From Cytidiella melzeri (taxonomy: Eukaryota; Basidiomycota; Agaricomycetes; Polyporales; Irpicaceae), in the NCBI GenBank assembly GCA_022592445.1, contig JABYQR010000180.1, positions 1-64,000 of the forward strand: a stretch of 64,000 nucleotides of DNA. Direction: 5' to 3'. This document shows positions 22,096-33,200 of this stretch, in pieces; positions within the stretch are counted from its first letter, which is position 1; the number at the start of each line of letters is the position of its first letter. The notes below the pieces were generated by a model. That model did no database searches and was not told where the DNA came from. It saw only the letters and a program-made list of their open reading frames with translations. The translations under genes and the position numbers were made by a program.

Positions 22096-25000
22096 TCAGT
22101 GTGATGTTCTTGAGATATCCAGACCGATGTGTTTGCCTTCATCCCAGCTAAGATCGTATGTAGATGGATAGATTGTACGAAGGAAAGCGGGGTCAGTCTG
22201 GGTATTGAATTCCCGAAAGTGCGAGCGGAGATCCGCGAAGAGTGAAGCTTTGATGACCCGGGACGCTCCGGGGTTTGCTTTGTAGAAATCGTCAATCGCT
22301 TCTTGACTATTCTCGAGGTTTTCTACTGGTTCCCAGCTATTGTGTCCGTCTGAATACCCTTCCCATTTGACTAGGAATTGTAGTTTCTTCCATCGTCCGT
22401 GTAGCCTGCTGTCTAGCACCTTCTCGACGACGTACTGCTCTTCTCCTTCTATGACAATAGGATCAGGAGGTGGAGGTACGTCTTTGCCGTTGTTGTGCCA
22501 GGGACTTAGACGGTTGATATGGAAGACGGGGTGGATTTGGAGATAGCTGGGTAGATCGAGTTTGTAGTCAAGATCGCTGATGCGTTCAATGACTTTGTAC
22601 GGGCCGAGTTGTCGAGGACCGAGTTTAGGGGTAGCCTGGTGGATCTGAACGTTCTTAGCGTTCAGCCAGACCATGTCACCCACCTGGAAGACGCGTGGAG
22701 ATCACTTCTCAGATTCGTAGAGTTGCTTCATCTTTTCTTTGCTTAGATGAAGGGCTGCTTCGGTCTCTTTGCGTACTCGAGCCATGTTGTCAAGGCGCTC
22801 ATCGAGCGACGGGATATTGCTTCGCTTGCCGACTGGTATGGTGAAGTCGGGGCGATATCCGTAGATGACCTCAAACGGTGTTTGTGAATTACCCGCATGT
22901 ACTCGCGAGTTGAGTGCAAACTCAGCCGCCGGCAGATGATCGACCCAGTCGTCTTGTCGTTGCTGACAGAATAGATGCAGGTACTGTTCGATATCCTGGT
23001 TTTTGCATTCGACTTTGCCATTTCCTTGCGGATGATAGGCGGTCGTAAAACCAGTCTCTATGCCTAAGCGGTGATAGAGCGCACGCATGAAGCGCGCTGC
23101 AAACTGGGGTCCTCGGTCAGAGAACACCTTCTTGGGAATGCCGTGAAGTCGGAATACTTCCTTGTAATGTAGATCGGCAATCCCCTCAGTGTTAACCTTA
23201 GTGGTGGTAGGGATGATGTGCGTTTGATCGGAGTAATGGTCGACGTAGACCGCGATCGAATCAAATCCCTTAGAAGGTGGTAGCTGAGTGATAAGATCTA
23301 CTCCGACGTGTTCCCAAGGTCCGGCCGTAGTTTGCTGAGGCTGTAGTACTGCTTTAGGGTGCGGAGCTGACTTATAGCGTTGACAGCGATCACAACCTAG
23401 TACGTAAGTCTCAATGAAGGCATTCATCTTTGGCCACCAATAGTGTTGTGAGACTAGCTCTATGGTGCCGTGTTTGCCTGGATGACCAGCCGTGGGTGTG
23501 TCATGGCAAGATTTGACAATTTTGTGGCGGAGCTCTTTGTTGTTAGGGATGTAGAGTTTTCCCTTGTAATAGATGAGCCCGTCACTCTCTTCCCATTCAA
23601 GTAAACCGCCGACAAGTTTGCGAGGACCCTTCTTGCGAAGGGTAGCCAGAGCTTGTGCGACTTCTGCTTCTTGCTCTGTGCATTCTCGGATCTTTGATTC
23701 GAGTGGAGAAGCAGTGGCGAGCGCGCTGGTAGCGAGGATCCGGAAGTGTTCCGGTTTCAGTACCACCTGATCCTTGTTGTCTTCTTCGTCCGTGACAGCG
23801 TGAGAGTGAAGACGAGAGAGAGGATCAGCGTGTATCATGGTACTACCGGGCTTGTGTACCAACACGAAGTCGAAGTCAGCCAAGAGTAATGACCAACGTG
23901 CTTGACGTCGAGTGAGGTGTTGCACAGTCTTCCAGTACTGCAGGTTTGCGTGATCTGTCCAGATCTCAAACGGTTCCTTGAGCCCCTCAAGGTAGTGGCG
24001 CCAATCTTTGAGAGCCTCGGTGATGGCTAACATCTCCCGATCAAAGATTTCGTAGTTACGCTCTGCTTCAGTCATAGAGGCGGACCGGTAGGCAATAGGG
24101 TGGTAGAATCCATCTTCCTTCAATTTCTGGGAGATGATTCCACCGGTCGCATAGCCCGAGGCATCGACTTCTAGACGTGTAGGGAGTTCAGGGTCCCAGA
24201 CTGCCAAGATAGGCTTAGTGGTAAAGGCCTTCTTTAGCAGTGTGAAGGCAGTCTGCTGTGCTGGACCCCAGACGAACGGTACGTCCTTCTTAGTCAGGTC
24301 GTGTAGAGGCCGTGCGTGCTTTGAGAAGTCTTGAATGAAGCGGCGGTAGAAGTTGGCAAACCCAATGAATCCTCTGACTTCTTTGAGGTTCTTGGGTGTG
24401 GGCCACGTAGAAACTGCTTGGACTTTGACAGGGTCCATAGCTACTTCGCCAGCGCGAATGATCAACCCGAGGTACTCAATCTCAGATTTCTCAAACTCAC
24501 ATTTTTCCGGACGAAGATACAGATCATGCTGCTGAAGTCGCTCGAGGACTTCATGAACAACCTTGCGGTGCTCTGTCAGGTTGTTACTCCAGATCAAGAT
24601 GTCATCTAGATAGACAGCCACCTTGCCCTCGGCCACGAGGTCGGCAAAGATGTTGTCCATCAGAGCTTGGAAGGTAGCGGGTGAGTTCGTGAGACCGAAG
24701 AACATGACTTTAGGTTCGAAAAGTCCTCGGTTGGTAACGAAAGCCGCTTTGTACTCATCTCCTTCTTTGATACGGACATTGTGGTATCCCCAACAAACAT
24801 CGAATTTGGTGAAGATCTTTGCACCCTTGAGCTTGTTGATAATGTTGGTAGCAAGCGGTAGTGGGTAACGATTCTTTACTGTGATGTCGTTGAGTTTGCA
24901 GTAGTCCTGAATAAGTTGGAGTTTTTTGTCCTTCTTTTTGATGAAAAAGACCGGAGAAGCCATCGGAGACTTAGAAGGTGTAATGTAACCTTTTAACAGG

Positions 25001-25880
25001 TTCTCCTGAATGAACTTGTCAAGCTCGGCTTGTTCGTTCAGGGGCATAGGATAAACTTTCGACTTGATCGTCTCAGGAGCGTCTGGTTTAAGATCAATCG
25101 AATGGTCCCAGGGCTGATGCTGGGGTAGCCGATTAGACTCTTCCTCAGAGAAGACTTTAGCATGTCTATGGTACTCTGATGGAACAATGTCTTCGAAGGA
25201 GCGCTGAGCTTTAGCTTTGTTTGCTTCGGCAGCAACTTAGTAGAGTAGGTGAAGCCGGCCATACACCAGACTTCGTCAGTGGTGTCTGGATAATCCCGGC
25301 TTTGACCCACTGTCTACGTTCTTTGCATTACCATCAACCTTCTGGAAAGGTTCGTCAGGAGATTCTTCCGAGCCGCTCGGAATTGTCATTTCTCCTTTTT
25401 CCCAGTTAACGGTAGGGTTTACGCGCTTGAGCCACGGTAGCCCAAGTATGATGTCTTCTGGACCTAAGTCCGTGACAAGAAACTCTGCCTTTTCTGTGTG
25501 GTCTCCAACAGTAAGTGTAAGTCGAACGAAGTGCGTTAATCCGCCAGCTTTATTCTTAGTTCCGTCGATATTATGCAATGAGATAACCCTTTCGAGCGGG
25601 TGCTGGATAATCTTATGCTTTTTGACGAACTGATGACTGATGAATAAAGCTGTAGCCCTGAATTGATCATGGCAGGAACGCGAATGCTTCTATTCAGACC
25701 TTTTACTAGTACATGTATTCGGAAATGAGACGATAACCGGTCTAGAGATGATATAGTACATGCAGAGACAGTAGACGACGGGCACGGAGTTGCTATGGTA
25801 CACGAAGATGACGAGGTAGAAGACGAGGAAAACAAGGACGGGGTATCGGGGGGACTCGCAGCTGCGGCTATGTCACGAGT
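22096..25880 (-). pseudogene. pol of element 2 (PR-RT-RH-IN-chromodomain), broken
   Basis: Protease region at ~25880-25276: the catalytic triplet reads NSG in VPAMINSG instead of DSG, and a one-base deletion follows it, so downstream residues (ALFISHQFVKKHK, GLPWLKRVNPTVNW) are in another frame. RT from ~25100: the FFIKKKDKKL region, the polymerase motif YLDD, and FFGLTNSPATF. RNase H: LEVDASGYATGG, then the NYEIFDREMLAI segment. Integrase: HHCC-type region (GHPGKHGTIEL, CDRCQRY), SDRGPQF, and the Glu in GNGKVECKNQDIEQ. A TGA at 22702-22704 interrupts the frame before GDMVWLNAKNV; beyond it the chromodomain is open (LVKWEGYSDGHNSWEP). Arg-to-Cys changes are likely at DYCKLN, DVCWGYHNV and KVECKNQ. 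The lesions fit CpG transitions. Not a functional polyprotein. Confidence 0.9.
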
Positions 25881-25885
25881 CCTTT

Positions 25886-27136
25886 TCAAAAAACCGCGTT
25901 GATCTTAGCAGCCATTTCATCCATCTGCTTCTTCTGGATGTCCAACATGTCCTTGAGCGCCGCAATCTTAGCATCCTTGTCATTGGATGCATCTTGCTTC
26001 GCCGGGGTAGTGGTCGACGAGGTCGACGAGGTAGCAGCGACTTTTTGTCCCTTAGGGACGCCTTGAAGTCGTTTCAGGCAAACAGCCCCCCAGTGACCGG
26101 TACCACCGCAGTGGTTGCAGACCGGGTCGTCTGGGTGCTTCGAGTCCCTCTTCTTGTGACTCTCGGATCCACAAACCGAGCAGCGCTTGCTCATCTCCTT
26201 CTTCCATTTCTGGAAGATCTCCTGTTTGCCCAGACCCGCAAAGAGCGAGTCAAACGAGGCGGAGAAACGGGATGCGTCGATCTCCATTGCATTGGGATCA
26301 CGGAACGCTTGCTGGTGGGACTTGCCATGTCCCAAGTAACTGTCTACCATGACCTTCCCAGTGCTGTTGCGTAGATCCGCCAGCTGGGCGTCCACTGCCT
26401 TGCACTGGTCCTTCAGTGCATCGTAAGTTGTAGCGCGGGTCTGGAAGTAAGAGACGCGCTGAAGGTATTCCGTACTCAAGCTCGACTTGAGACGGTCGAA
26501 AAGGTCCTGCTGGCTCCAGCCAGTGCGAGGGGCCCAGGTCTCGAACTCCGAGATGTGGGCGGCGAACGTCTTGTTACCCTGCCTCATGCCGGCAACCTTT
26601 GTTTTGGCCTCCATGACCGCGTCAATAGGCTCAAACTTTGCCTTGAAGGCCTCGATGAAAGTATCCCAGCTATTTCCAAATGCTGGTTTACTATTGGCTA
26701 ACTCCTCGATGTGAGGGCGAGCCCAATCAGCGGCGTCTTTCTGCATGAAAGACAAGGCGCTAGTGATGAGTTTATGAGGATCAAAGATCCTCGCGCCGTT
26801 GTTGTCCAGCCGGACTTGTCCCTGTGCGTCTTGCTGGAAGAAAGCCTTGCCCTGATTCTGGGCCCAGACTATGAAGGCATGCCGGAAGAGCCTTGCTTCC
26901 GACAATGTCTTTCCTTTAAAGGAAACCGGCTTTTCTACGATGCTTCGTTCCCTGGACGTATGCGTGGCCGCAGCGATGGCTGGTGCTTGAACAGCTGCCA
27001 AGGCAGCCACCTGATTGGTAAGATCCACCATTCTTTGTGTCAGGACCCCGAACATGTTGAGGATATCCTGAGCACTCAGGTTGGCAGCAGCAGCTGGGGC
27101 GGCGTCGGGAGCAGCGTTCTGCTGATTCTGATCCAT
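25886..27136 (-). CDS. gag of element 2
   Basis: A 416-residue frame starting MDQNQQNAAPDAAPAAAA. The N-terminal ~70 residues are Ala/Gln-rich. The central part is a typical Ty3 capsid-like region (FRHAFIVWAQNQGK, SWDTFIEAFKAKFEP, AAHISEFETWAPRTGW). A CCHC zinc knuckle CNHCGGTGHWGAVC lies near the C-terminus, preceded by a second Cys-rich segment CSVCGSESHKKRDSKH. The C-terminus is a predicted coiled coil (DKDAKIAALKDMLDIQKK). The frame is open further upstream to 27376, but the first good Met is at 27136. No stop, so Gag could still be made. Confidence 0.88.
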   Translation of the reverse strand: MDQNQQNAAPDAAPAAAANLSAQDILNMFGVLTQRMVDLTNQVAALAAVQAPAIAAATHTSRERSIVEKPVSFKGKTLSEARLFRHAFIVWAQNQGKAFFQQDAQGQVRLDNNGARIFDPHKLITSALSFMQKDAADWARPHIEELANSKPAFGNSWDTFIEAFKAKFEPIDAVMEAKTKVAGMRQGNKTFAAHISEFETWAPRTGWSQQDLFDRLKSSLSTEYLQRVSYFQTRATTYDALKDQCKAVDAQLADLRNSTGKVMVDSYLGHGKSHQQAFRDPNAMEIDASRFSASFDSLFAGLGKQEIFQKWKKEMSKRCSVCGSESHKKRDSKHPDDPVCNHCGGTGHWGAVCLKRLQGVPKGQKVAATSSTSSTTTPAKQDASNDKDAKIAALKDMLDIQKKQMDEMAAKINAVF

Positions 27137-27433
27137 GTCTTTGTGCGTGATAGATGTAAATTTTCTTCGGTGGGGTCTGGTGATGTTCAGAGTAATACTC
27201 GCTGTTGACGGCTTCAGTTGAGTCTGCCTGAGTGTATCAATTTGGGCACGGTTGTTCGTCACACTTGTAGAATATTCCTCCGTAGAAATGGTCGTCTGTG
27301 ACCGCGCTTGAATCAAAGAAGTGTATACAATTATCGCAAGACGTGGTGGGCAAAACTTATGGATCGCTAGATCCACTCAAAGTAGCTATCTCTATTGACT
27401 ACGTTTAGCTGCGCAAGAACTTTGTCGTAGTTT

Positions 27434-28105
27434 TTACGGAGCTGCTAAAGAAACTTTTCCTATTGCTTTGCACCCCCAGTCTAAGAGTTGCCACTCACGG
27501 TCGGCTGTGACTGGTGCGAGGTCGTCAAGTCGGTTGAGGAAGCGGTTGACTTTGTTGACGAGGTGGAGCAGGGCGCAACGGTGGTCGGGGTCTGCGCGGT
27601 TAAGGAGTTCTTCGAGCTCAGTAAGAGCTTGTAGCCGAGTGCGGACAGCTGTGAGTTTCGGCCTAAAGATGCCTACAAGGTTGCAGGGTGCTAGCTTCTT
27701 GAAGTCAAGAAGCACCGGCTTAGGTGCGGCAGGAGCAGGAGTGGGTGCAGGAAGTTTAGCAAGTCGCTCAACGAGAGTCGGCTTGTGGGTGTGTTGCTCT
27801 GCTAGAGTGCGAGCGCGTTCTTCAGCAATGCGTTCTCCGTATGCTCGGGCAGAAGCGCGAAGTTGCTGGTTTTCCTCGTACGAGGGGACGGTGAGGGTGA
27901 TGCCTTTGACAGGCGGCTTCTTGGACACGTATTTAGAAACAGTGACCAGGTCTTTCTCAGACCAGTGATGAGGTTGACCGCTCTTACGCTTGGCAGCGAG
28001 AGCGTCGAGGAAAGATGGGGGAAGGCACCTCTTGAGCTGAGGCTCGTTCGTAGAGAGGTCCTTGGAGAAACGGGAGCGCGTGTCTTTAGGCACTAGACAA
28101 CGCAA
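27434..28105 (-). CDS. Extra ORF between 5' LTR and gag, lacks methionine
   Basis: An open stretch of ~223 codons in the untranslated leader region upstream of gag. It contains no ATG codon at all; the first possible start is a TTG. The peptide is basic and rich in Ala, Leu and Pro (HHWSEKDLVTVSKYVSKK, ARAYGERIAEERARTL, LPAPTPAPAAPKPVLL, LLHLVNKVNRFLNRLDDL) and looks like coding sequence with a helical C-terminal part. A TAG acceptor-like site just inside the start could join it to an upstream exon. It resembles no family I know. It may be a spliced accessory protein or an N-terminal Gag-related domain that lost its start. Confidence 0.4.
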   Translation of the reverse strand: MRCLVPKDTRSRFSKDLSTNEPQLKRCLPPSFLDALAAKRKSGQPHHWSEKDLVTVSKYVSKKPPVKGITLTVPSYEENQQLRASARAYGERIAEERARTLAEQHTHKPTLVERLAKLPAPTPAPAAPKPVLLDFKKLAPCNLVGIFRPKLTAVRTRLQALTELEELLNRADPDHRCALLHLVNKVNRFLNRLDDLAPVTADREWQLLDWGCKAIGKVSLAAP

Positions 28106-28243
28106 GGGGGTTCAAACGGTTGACGTAAGTGGTAGCTCAACGGTATGATGAGACCGGAGACGTACTCGTCAAACAGGAATAAACTTTTGTAAACGGTGGG
28201 GGAGGAGAGATAAACCCAGGGTTACACAACAATCTCGACCTAA

Positions 28244-28998
28244 TGTCACGGAGACGAAGCTCGACGCAACTAAAAGGGACACGATGTGGAAGACGACGAA
28301 GAGGTGGTGGCAGGCTTGAAGCACAATGCTCTCACCAGCTATCAAACTTTATGCAAGTTGCTAGCCCAGTAAAGACCAAGTTAGTATTGATACTACTCGC
28401 TATGTAGTACAAGAGGGGTTTGCTTACCTAGCCCAGTAAAGACCAAGAGGTCGAGATGGGGGCTAGGAGCGTACATGTAGCTGCTTATATAGACTTCAGG
28501 GCCTGCGCACAGACCATGTGAGGGCAGGCTTTGCAAGAAGCCGTGTGAACGAAGAACAAAAGAACTACCTAAAGGAGAACAATAGCTATTGTCTAGACCT
28601 TGCCAAGAACTCTACCCGTGAGAGAATCTATCTAAAAGGAGACCAACTATTGTATTCCATTCCCACACCTGTGAGAACATCCTTCCATAAAGAGAACAAT
28701 AAGGAAAGAACAATAAGGAGCCCATGTGGACAGTATCTATGACGTCAAACCCTAGCTATGGGCTGAGCCATGTGCTTGTAGCCATGTGGTCTTACTTAAG
28801 CTAAGTCACATGCCAGTGTGACGTAGTAGCAAGTAATGTGACCGTGTGGAGCGTCTAAGCCACGTGATACGGGCGCTTAATAGACGTGCAAAGGAGTTTA
28901 TGCAGAGAGAATTGAAACTGGGTTGTAGCCCGGAGTTTTACAGATAAAAACAACAGGTAAATTGCGAAAATTAAGGGCTAGTCAGGCCATCCATGACA
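28244..28998 (-). repeat. 5' LTR of element 2
   Basis: 755 bp, the same ends and internal landmarks as the LTR at 21173-21930; only scattered substitutions and small indels separate the two. On the minus strand transcription would start downstream of the TATA box near 28484-28496. Confidence 0.95.
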
Positions 28999-30001
28999 CG
29001 GCCAACGGTGGGCTCCTGCGTGATGCGCATCATGAGTAAACTACACGAAGTCAGCATTGATTGAACATTGTACAATTGGCTGTGCAAGCGTACCTCAAGG
29101 TCCACGTCCATAGGCGCAGGAGCAGAGATGACAGCCACGGGTTCAGCCGAAGGCACAGCTGCGACATCATGGGCTGGCGGTAGTATGTCGGGAGTAGTCG
29201 TCACGTCTGCACCACGGTGTTGAATGGGCTCAAGATGAATAGAAGGCGCAGCCTTGTTTGTTTCGAGGTGTCGAGAGGTAATGACAGGTAGCTGTAATGC
29301 TATCAATCACCGTAATCACTGTGACACAGCAGTAGAAGAAGTGAGACTCACAACCGCGGCAAGCTTCTGTGCCGCATGACTCTTCTGTGACTGAGCAGTA
29401 AACAGGGAGGTACTCATCGACTCCTCGGACTCAGCCCCTTTGTCGTCACTGTCAAGGTCCTTGCTCGACATCTCTGGGGAGGAGTCGCGGCGATGTTGTT
29501 TGACTACTGGGCTTTCATAGTGGTGTCGCTCTACAAAGGAAAACATGAGCAATGGTAAAGGAGACTGACAAAAAAATGAGAAACGACGACATACCGTTGT
29601 TGCTGTCATTGTCCGAGTCAATGATGGGAGCCGAAGGTGGAACATCTTCACAACTCGGGTCAGACACGGGTCAAGCATAGGTTGTAATACATACTTGGTC
29701 TGTGTTTAGTAGTGTTACCGACGTTGTCACCGTGACAACGTTTGTGTGGTATGTCAGACATTGAGGTATTCCGTGAGCTCATGGTGTCCAATTGGTGCTT
29801 GCGTGCTATCATGCCAGTAGACTCTGCTGGCTCTGGTTCAAGCTGTGAGAAAGTATGGGTTGCAGTGTATGTCGAACACACACCTGTTGTTGTACGAGCA
29901 CTCTTCCGCCCTAGCTCCTTGGCGGGTTCTATGGCGGCTTGCTTGCTGCGCCTCGAAGCCTTTGTTGCTGTCTTTTGACGGCCACCATGTCGTGTGATCA
30001 T

Positions 30002-30297
30002 TGAAGTGCGTGTAGAAACTGCACTGATGAAGGGTCTGAGTATCGTGGACAGGCGTGCGAGACTGAAGGCCAAGTTTTGGGAGTACTGTGAGGGCGGTCT
30101 TATATGGTCAACAACGGTGGGACTAGCCCTGCGGCTGAGTTTGTATTTTGGCGAGGCTGGCCCGCCGAAAGTTTGGTAGAGGGGGGATCTCGACCTGCAA
30201 AATCAGCCAACGCACATAACTGAACAATAACCATTAATAATATTTGGGACTTAACACGTTCGTACGCAGGCCATTCATCCATCCTACACTGTCCAAA
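30002..30297. promoter_or_regulatory. Divergent promoter region, DUF6532 gene and Plavaka transposase
   Basis: About 300 bp separate the two start codons. On the minus strand a TATA-like CCATATAAG lies at ~30096-30104, some 95 bp before the DUF6532 ATG. No clear plus-strand TATA box was seen. The shared region suggests both genes of the element are transcribed from one intergenic promoter. Confidence 0.45.
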
Positions 30298-33200
30298 TGG
30301 AATGTCGAAGCCAAGATTTAGAGAATGGGAGGGTCATGGTAACTTGCAGGGGTTGCAACAGGGCATTCAAAGGTCGAAAGGTTATGACGTCCACTTGGTT
30401 AGTACAAGTCGGCCAGAATGTGTAGCGATTTTGGAGGCACAATACACAAGAAAGTCTGCAGAGATTGGTGAGTAAGCTGTGGTGGACTCAACAGGCAACA
30501 TGATTGCTTACTCAACACAACAGCACAACCTGCAGCGCTCAATGCTCCTTCGATGTTTGAAGATTTTTTCGGAGCCTACCAGGAAGACGACTTTGGATGG
30601 CAAGATTTGAAGACACATGGTTTAGGTGAGCAAGTGCAAGACAAAGACCAGAAATGACGGAGGAGAGCCTGATCAAGAAGACAAAGAAAGCGATTCAGAC
30701 GAGGTGAACATCGATGGCTACTGGGCACCCAGCTGGGAGCCGCAGATGCAAGACTCTGCGGGTGTTGAAGGGTTGATGGCTGATGACCCGATGACGGGGT
30801 ACGCAACGGAAGAGGATGGCAAGGAGAGGGAAAAGGATCACAAGGAGAGGGAAGAGAATGGCAAGGAGAGGGAAGAGGAGGGCGAGGAGAGAGAGATGGG
30901 AGATGACGCCCGAGCTCAAGCTCCCCTTCATCAGCAGCCTATCATCGAAACTTTTGGAGGTGCTGCTGGTGTGCCTGTGATAGATGGTGGGATAGGAAGC
31001 CGGAATGCTCACTCTGTATACAAGGCAGCCCTAGGATCAACCTTGGATGCACAGAATCCATATGCGCCATTTGTCTCCAAGCTGGACTGGGAGGTAGGTA
31101 GATGGGCCAAGTTACGGGGACCAGGTCAAACAGCATTCACAGAGCTATTAGCTATAGACAAGGTGCGTGTTCTCATCTTCTGCACACCTCATAGATACTG
31201 ATCCCACAATTGATAGGTGCAAGAGCGTCTTGGTCTCTCATACAAGAACTCCCGTGAGCTGAACAACCATGTTGATCGGCTACCTGCGACACGTTCTCGA
31301 TTCGTACGTGGTGAGGTCGTTGTCAAGGAACAAGCATTTGACTTCTACTATTGGGACATTGTCGAGTGTATCAAAGCACTGTTCGGTGATCCAGAATTTG
31401 CCCCTCATCTTTCTTTTGTCCCTGAGCGCCATTATCTCGACAAAGACCGCACTGTGTGTCTCTATCACAACATGTACACTGGAAAATGGTGGTGGAGCAC
31501 TCAGGTACGCTTTTCTTTGCACACCACTATTGTACAACTGAGCGGCAAGCACCGCGACTGATCCTTTCATTCAGAAGGAGCTTGAAAGGACTCAGCCTGG
31601 TGCTACAATTATCCCCGTCATCATCTCATCTGACAAGACGCAACTGACATTGTTCCGAGACAAGTCAGCGTACCCAGTCTATGTCACAATCGGGAATCTC
31701 CCAAAGCATATATGGAAAAAAGGCAACCACCACGGGCAGATTCTCGTTGGTTATCTTCCTACTTCTCACTTTGAGCATATCACGAGCCTAACGGAGCAAC
31801 GCCTTGCTGTTGCCAACGTGTTCCATGCATGCATGAGCGTCATTGTTGAGCCGTTGGCAAAAGCAGGCATTGAAGGGATTCTGATGGCCAGCGGTGATGG
31901 AGTGGTCCGGCAATGTCATCCAATATTCTCGAACTATGTCGGCGACTACGCTGAGCAGGTCTTGGTCACTTTGGTCAAGTACGGAGAGTGTCCGACTTGC
32001 CCCATTCCTACTGACGAGCTGGGATCTGGGAAGACCCTTCCTGCACGAGATGCAGAGCCAATTCTGGAGGCTCTTCAGATGATAGACCAAGGCTTGGACA
32101 GTTTTGTTGAAGCCTGCCTAGATGCTGGGATTAAAACCGTCCCGCATCCATTCTGGGAGGATCTTCCATATGTCAACATCTATTGCTCTATTACCCCTGA
32201 CGTGCTGCATCAGCTCTATCAGGGCTTAATCAAGCACCTTGTCAAGTGGCTCACACACGCGTTTGGAGCAGCAGAGCTTGACGCACGGTGCCGACGTTTA
32301 CCATTGAACCACAATGTCCGCCTGTTCCACAAGGGAATATCTCATCTCCAACGTGTCTCAGGTGCTGAACATGCTCAGATCTGCCAGATTCTGCTTGGAC
32401 TTGTCATTGATCTCAAGCTGCCTGGTGGACGGTCACCTACACAACTTGTACAGGCTGTTCGCGCCTTGCTCAACTTCCTCCATTTTGCCCGCTTTCCTGT
32501 CCACACCACTGTGACCCTGACTGCGCTAGATCAAGCTTGGAGTGCATGGCACGAGAATAAAGGTGGCCTGCCAGATGCCCATCACAATTTCCCAAAAGTG
32601 CACAACCCCGGCCATTACAGCTACTACATCCAGCTGTATGGTACCGCCGACAACTACAACACGGAAAGTACCGAGCGCCTACACATCGATTTTGCCAAAG
32701 ATGCATACCACGCAACAAACCATAAGGACAAACTTCCCCAGATGACTCTATGGCTAGAACGACAGGAGAAGCTTTGGAGACATGGACAATACATTAGACA
32801 TCGCCTCTCGGAACCCGCCAACCTCTCTGCCCCTGCCCATCTTCCACACAGTTTTGTGATGACAAAATATCCTTCTGCGCGTGCAGTCTCATTTGATGAC
32901 ATAGCTGATCATTATGGTGCTTACAATATCATCAATGCTTTGACCCAGTTTACTGCCCGGATCCGCAATCCTGACTTGTCCAGTCGTCAGGCTGCCAGCG
33001 AGCGCGCTGCAATTCAAGTTCACCTCCCGATGTGTTGTCTACCCGTGTTTCACAAGATTCGAATCACAAATCCAACCCAGTACAAACACGCTGATACGCT
33101 GGATGTCTTAGACACTGTACACATACGACCAGCTCGCTCTGCTTCTCACGGCGGCCGTACAGTTGCGGGAAGGTTCGACACAGTACTGGTTGACATTGCC

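Larger units (their letters stand above)
21173..28998 (-). mobile_element. Ty3/gypsy chromovirus (element 2), both LTRs, 5-bp TSD
   Basis: A 7826-bp element on the minus strand, flanked by CGGCC on both sides (21168-21172 and 28999-29003). Order on the minus strand: 5' LTR (28998-28244), an extra ORF (28105-27434), gag (27136-25886), protease, RT, RNase H, integrase and chromodomain (to 22096), polypurine tract, 3' LTR (21930-21173). The LTRs differ at only a few positions, so the insertion is fairly recent. Several lesions break pol. It interrupts an exon of the DUF6532 gene. Confidence 0.95.
20080..30001 (-). pseudogene. DUF6532-domain gene, split by a Ty3/gypsy insertion
   Basis: Begins at the ATG at 30001 (MITRHGGRQKTATKASRRSK), a basic, AT-hook-like start. 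Exons continue to ~29003 (ERHHYESPVVKQHRRDSS, MSSKDLDSDDKGAESEE, ILPPAHDVAAVPSAEPV) and then AHHAGAHRWP. After the 7.8-kb Ty3 element the same frame resumes DTDLILPTRRRGHLNLTD. The C-terminal part matches the DUF6532 pattern: YNYAFYFDPEVRRMY, LPIFGDIMRPCFS, ALLATLVHAAIDFILSGKK, YYSMYTSNLNVLRKLE and GYH. A TGA at 20236-20238 directly follows GYH, and the frame is open beyond it (IMRELFDRV), which may be a CGA-to-TGA change. DUF6532 proteins are highly expanded in Agaricomycetes; their function is unknown. Divergent orientation to the transposase suggests cargo or an accessory protein. Confidence 0.75.
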
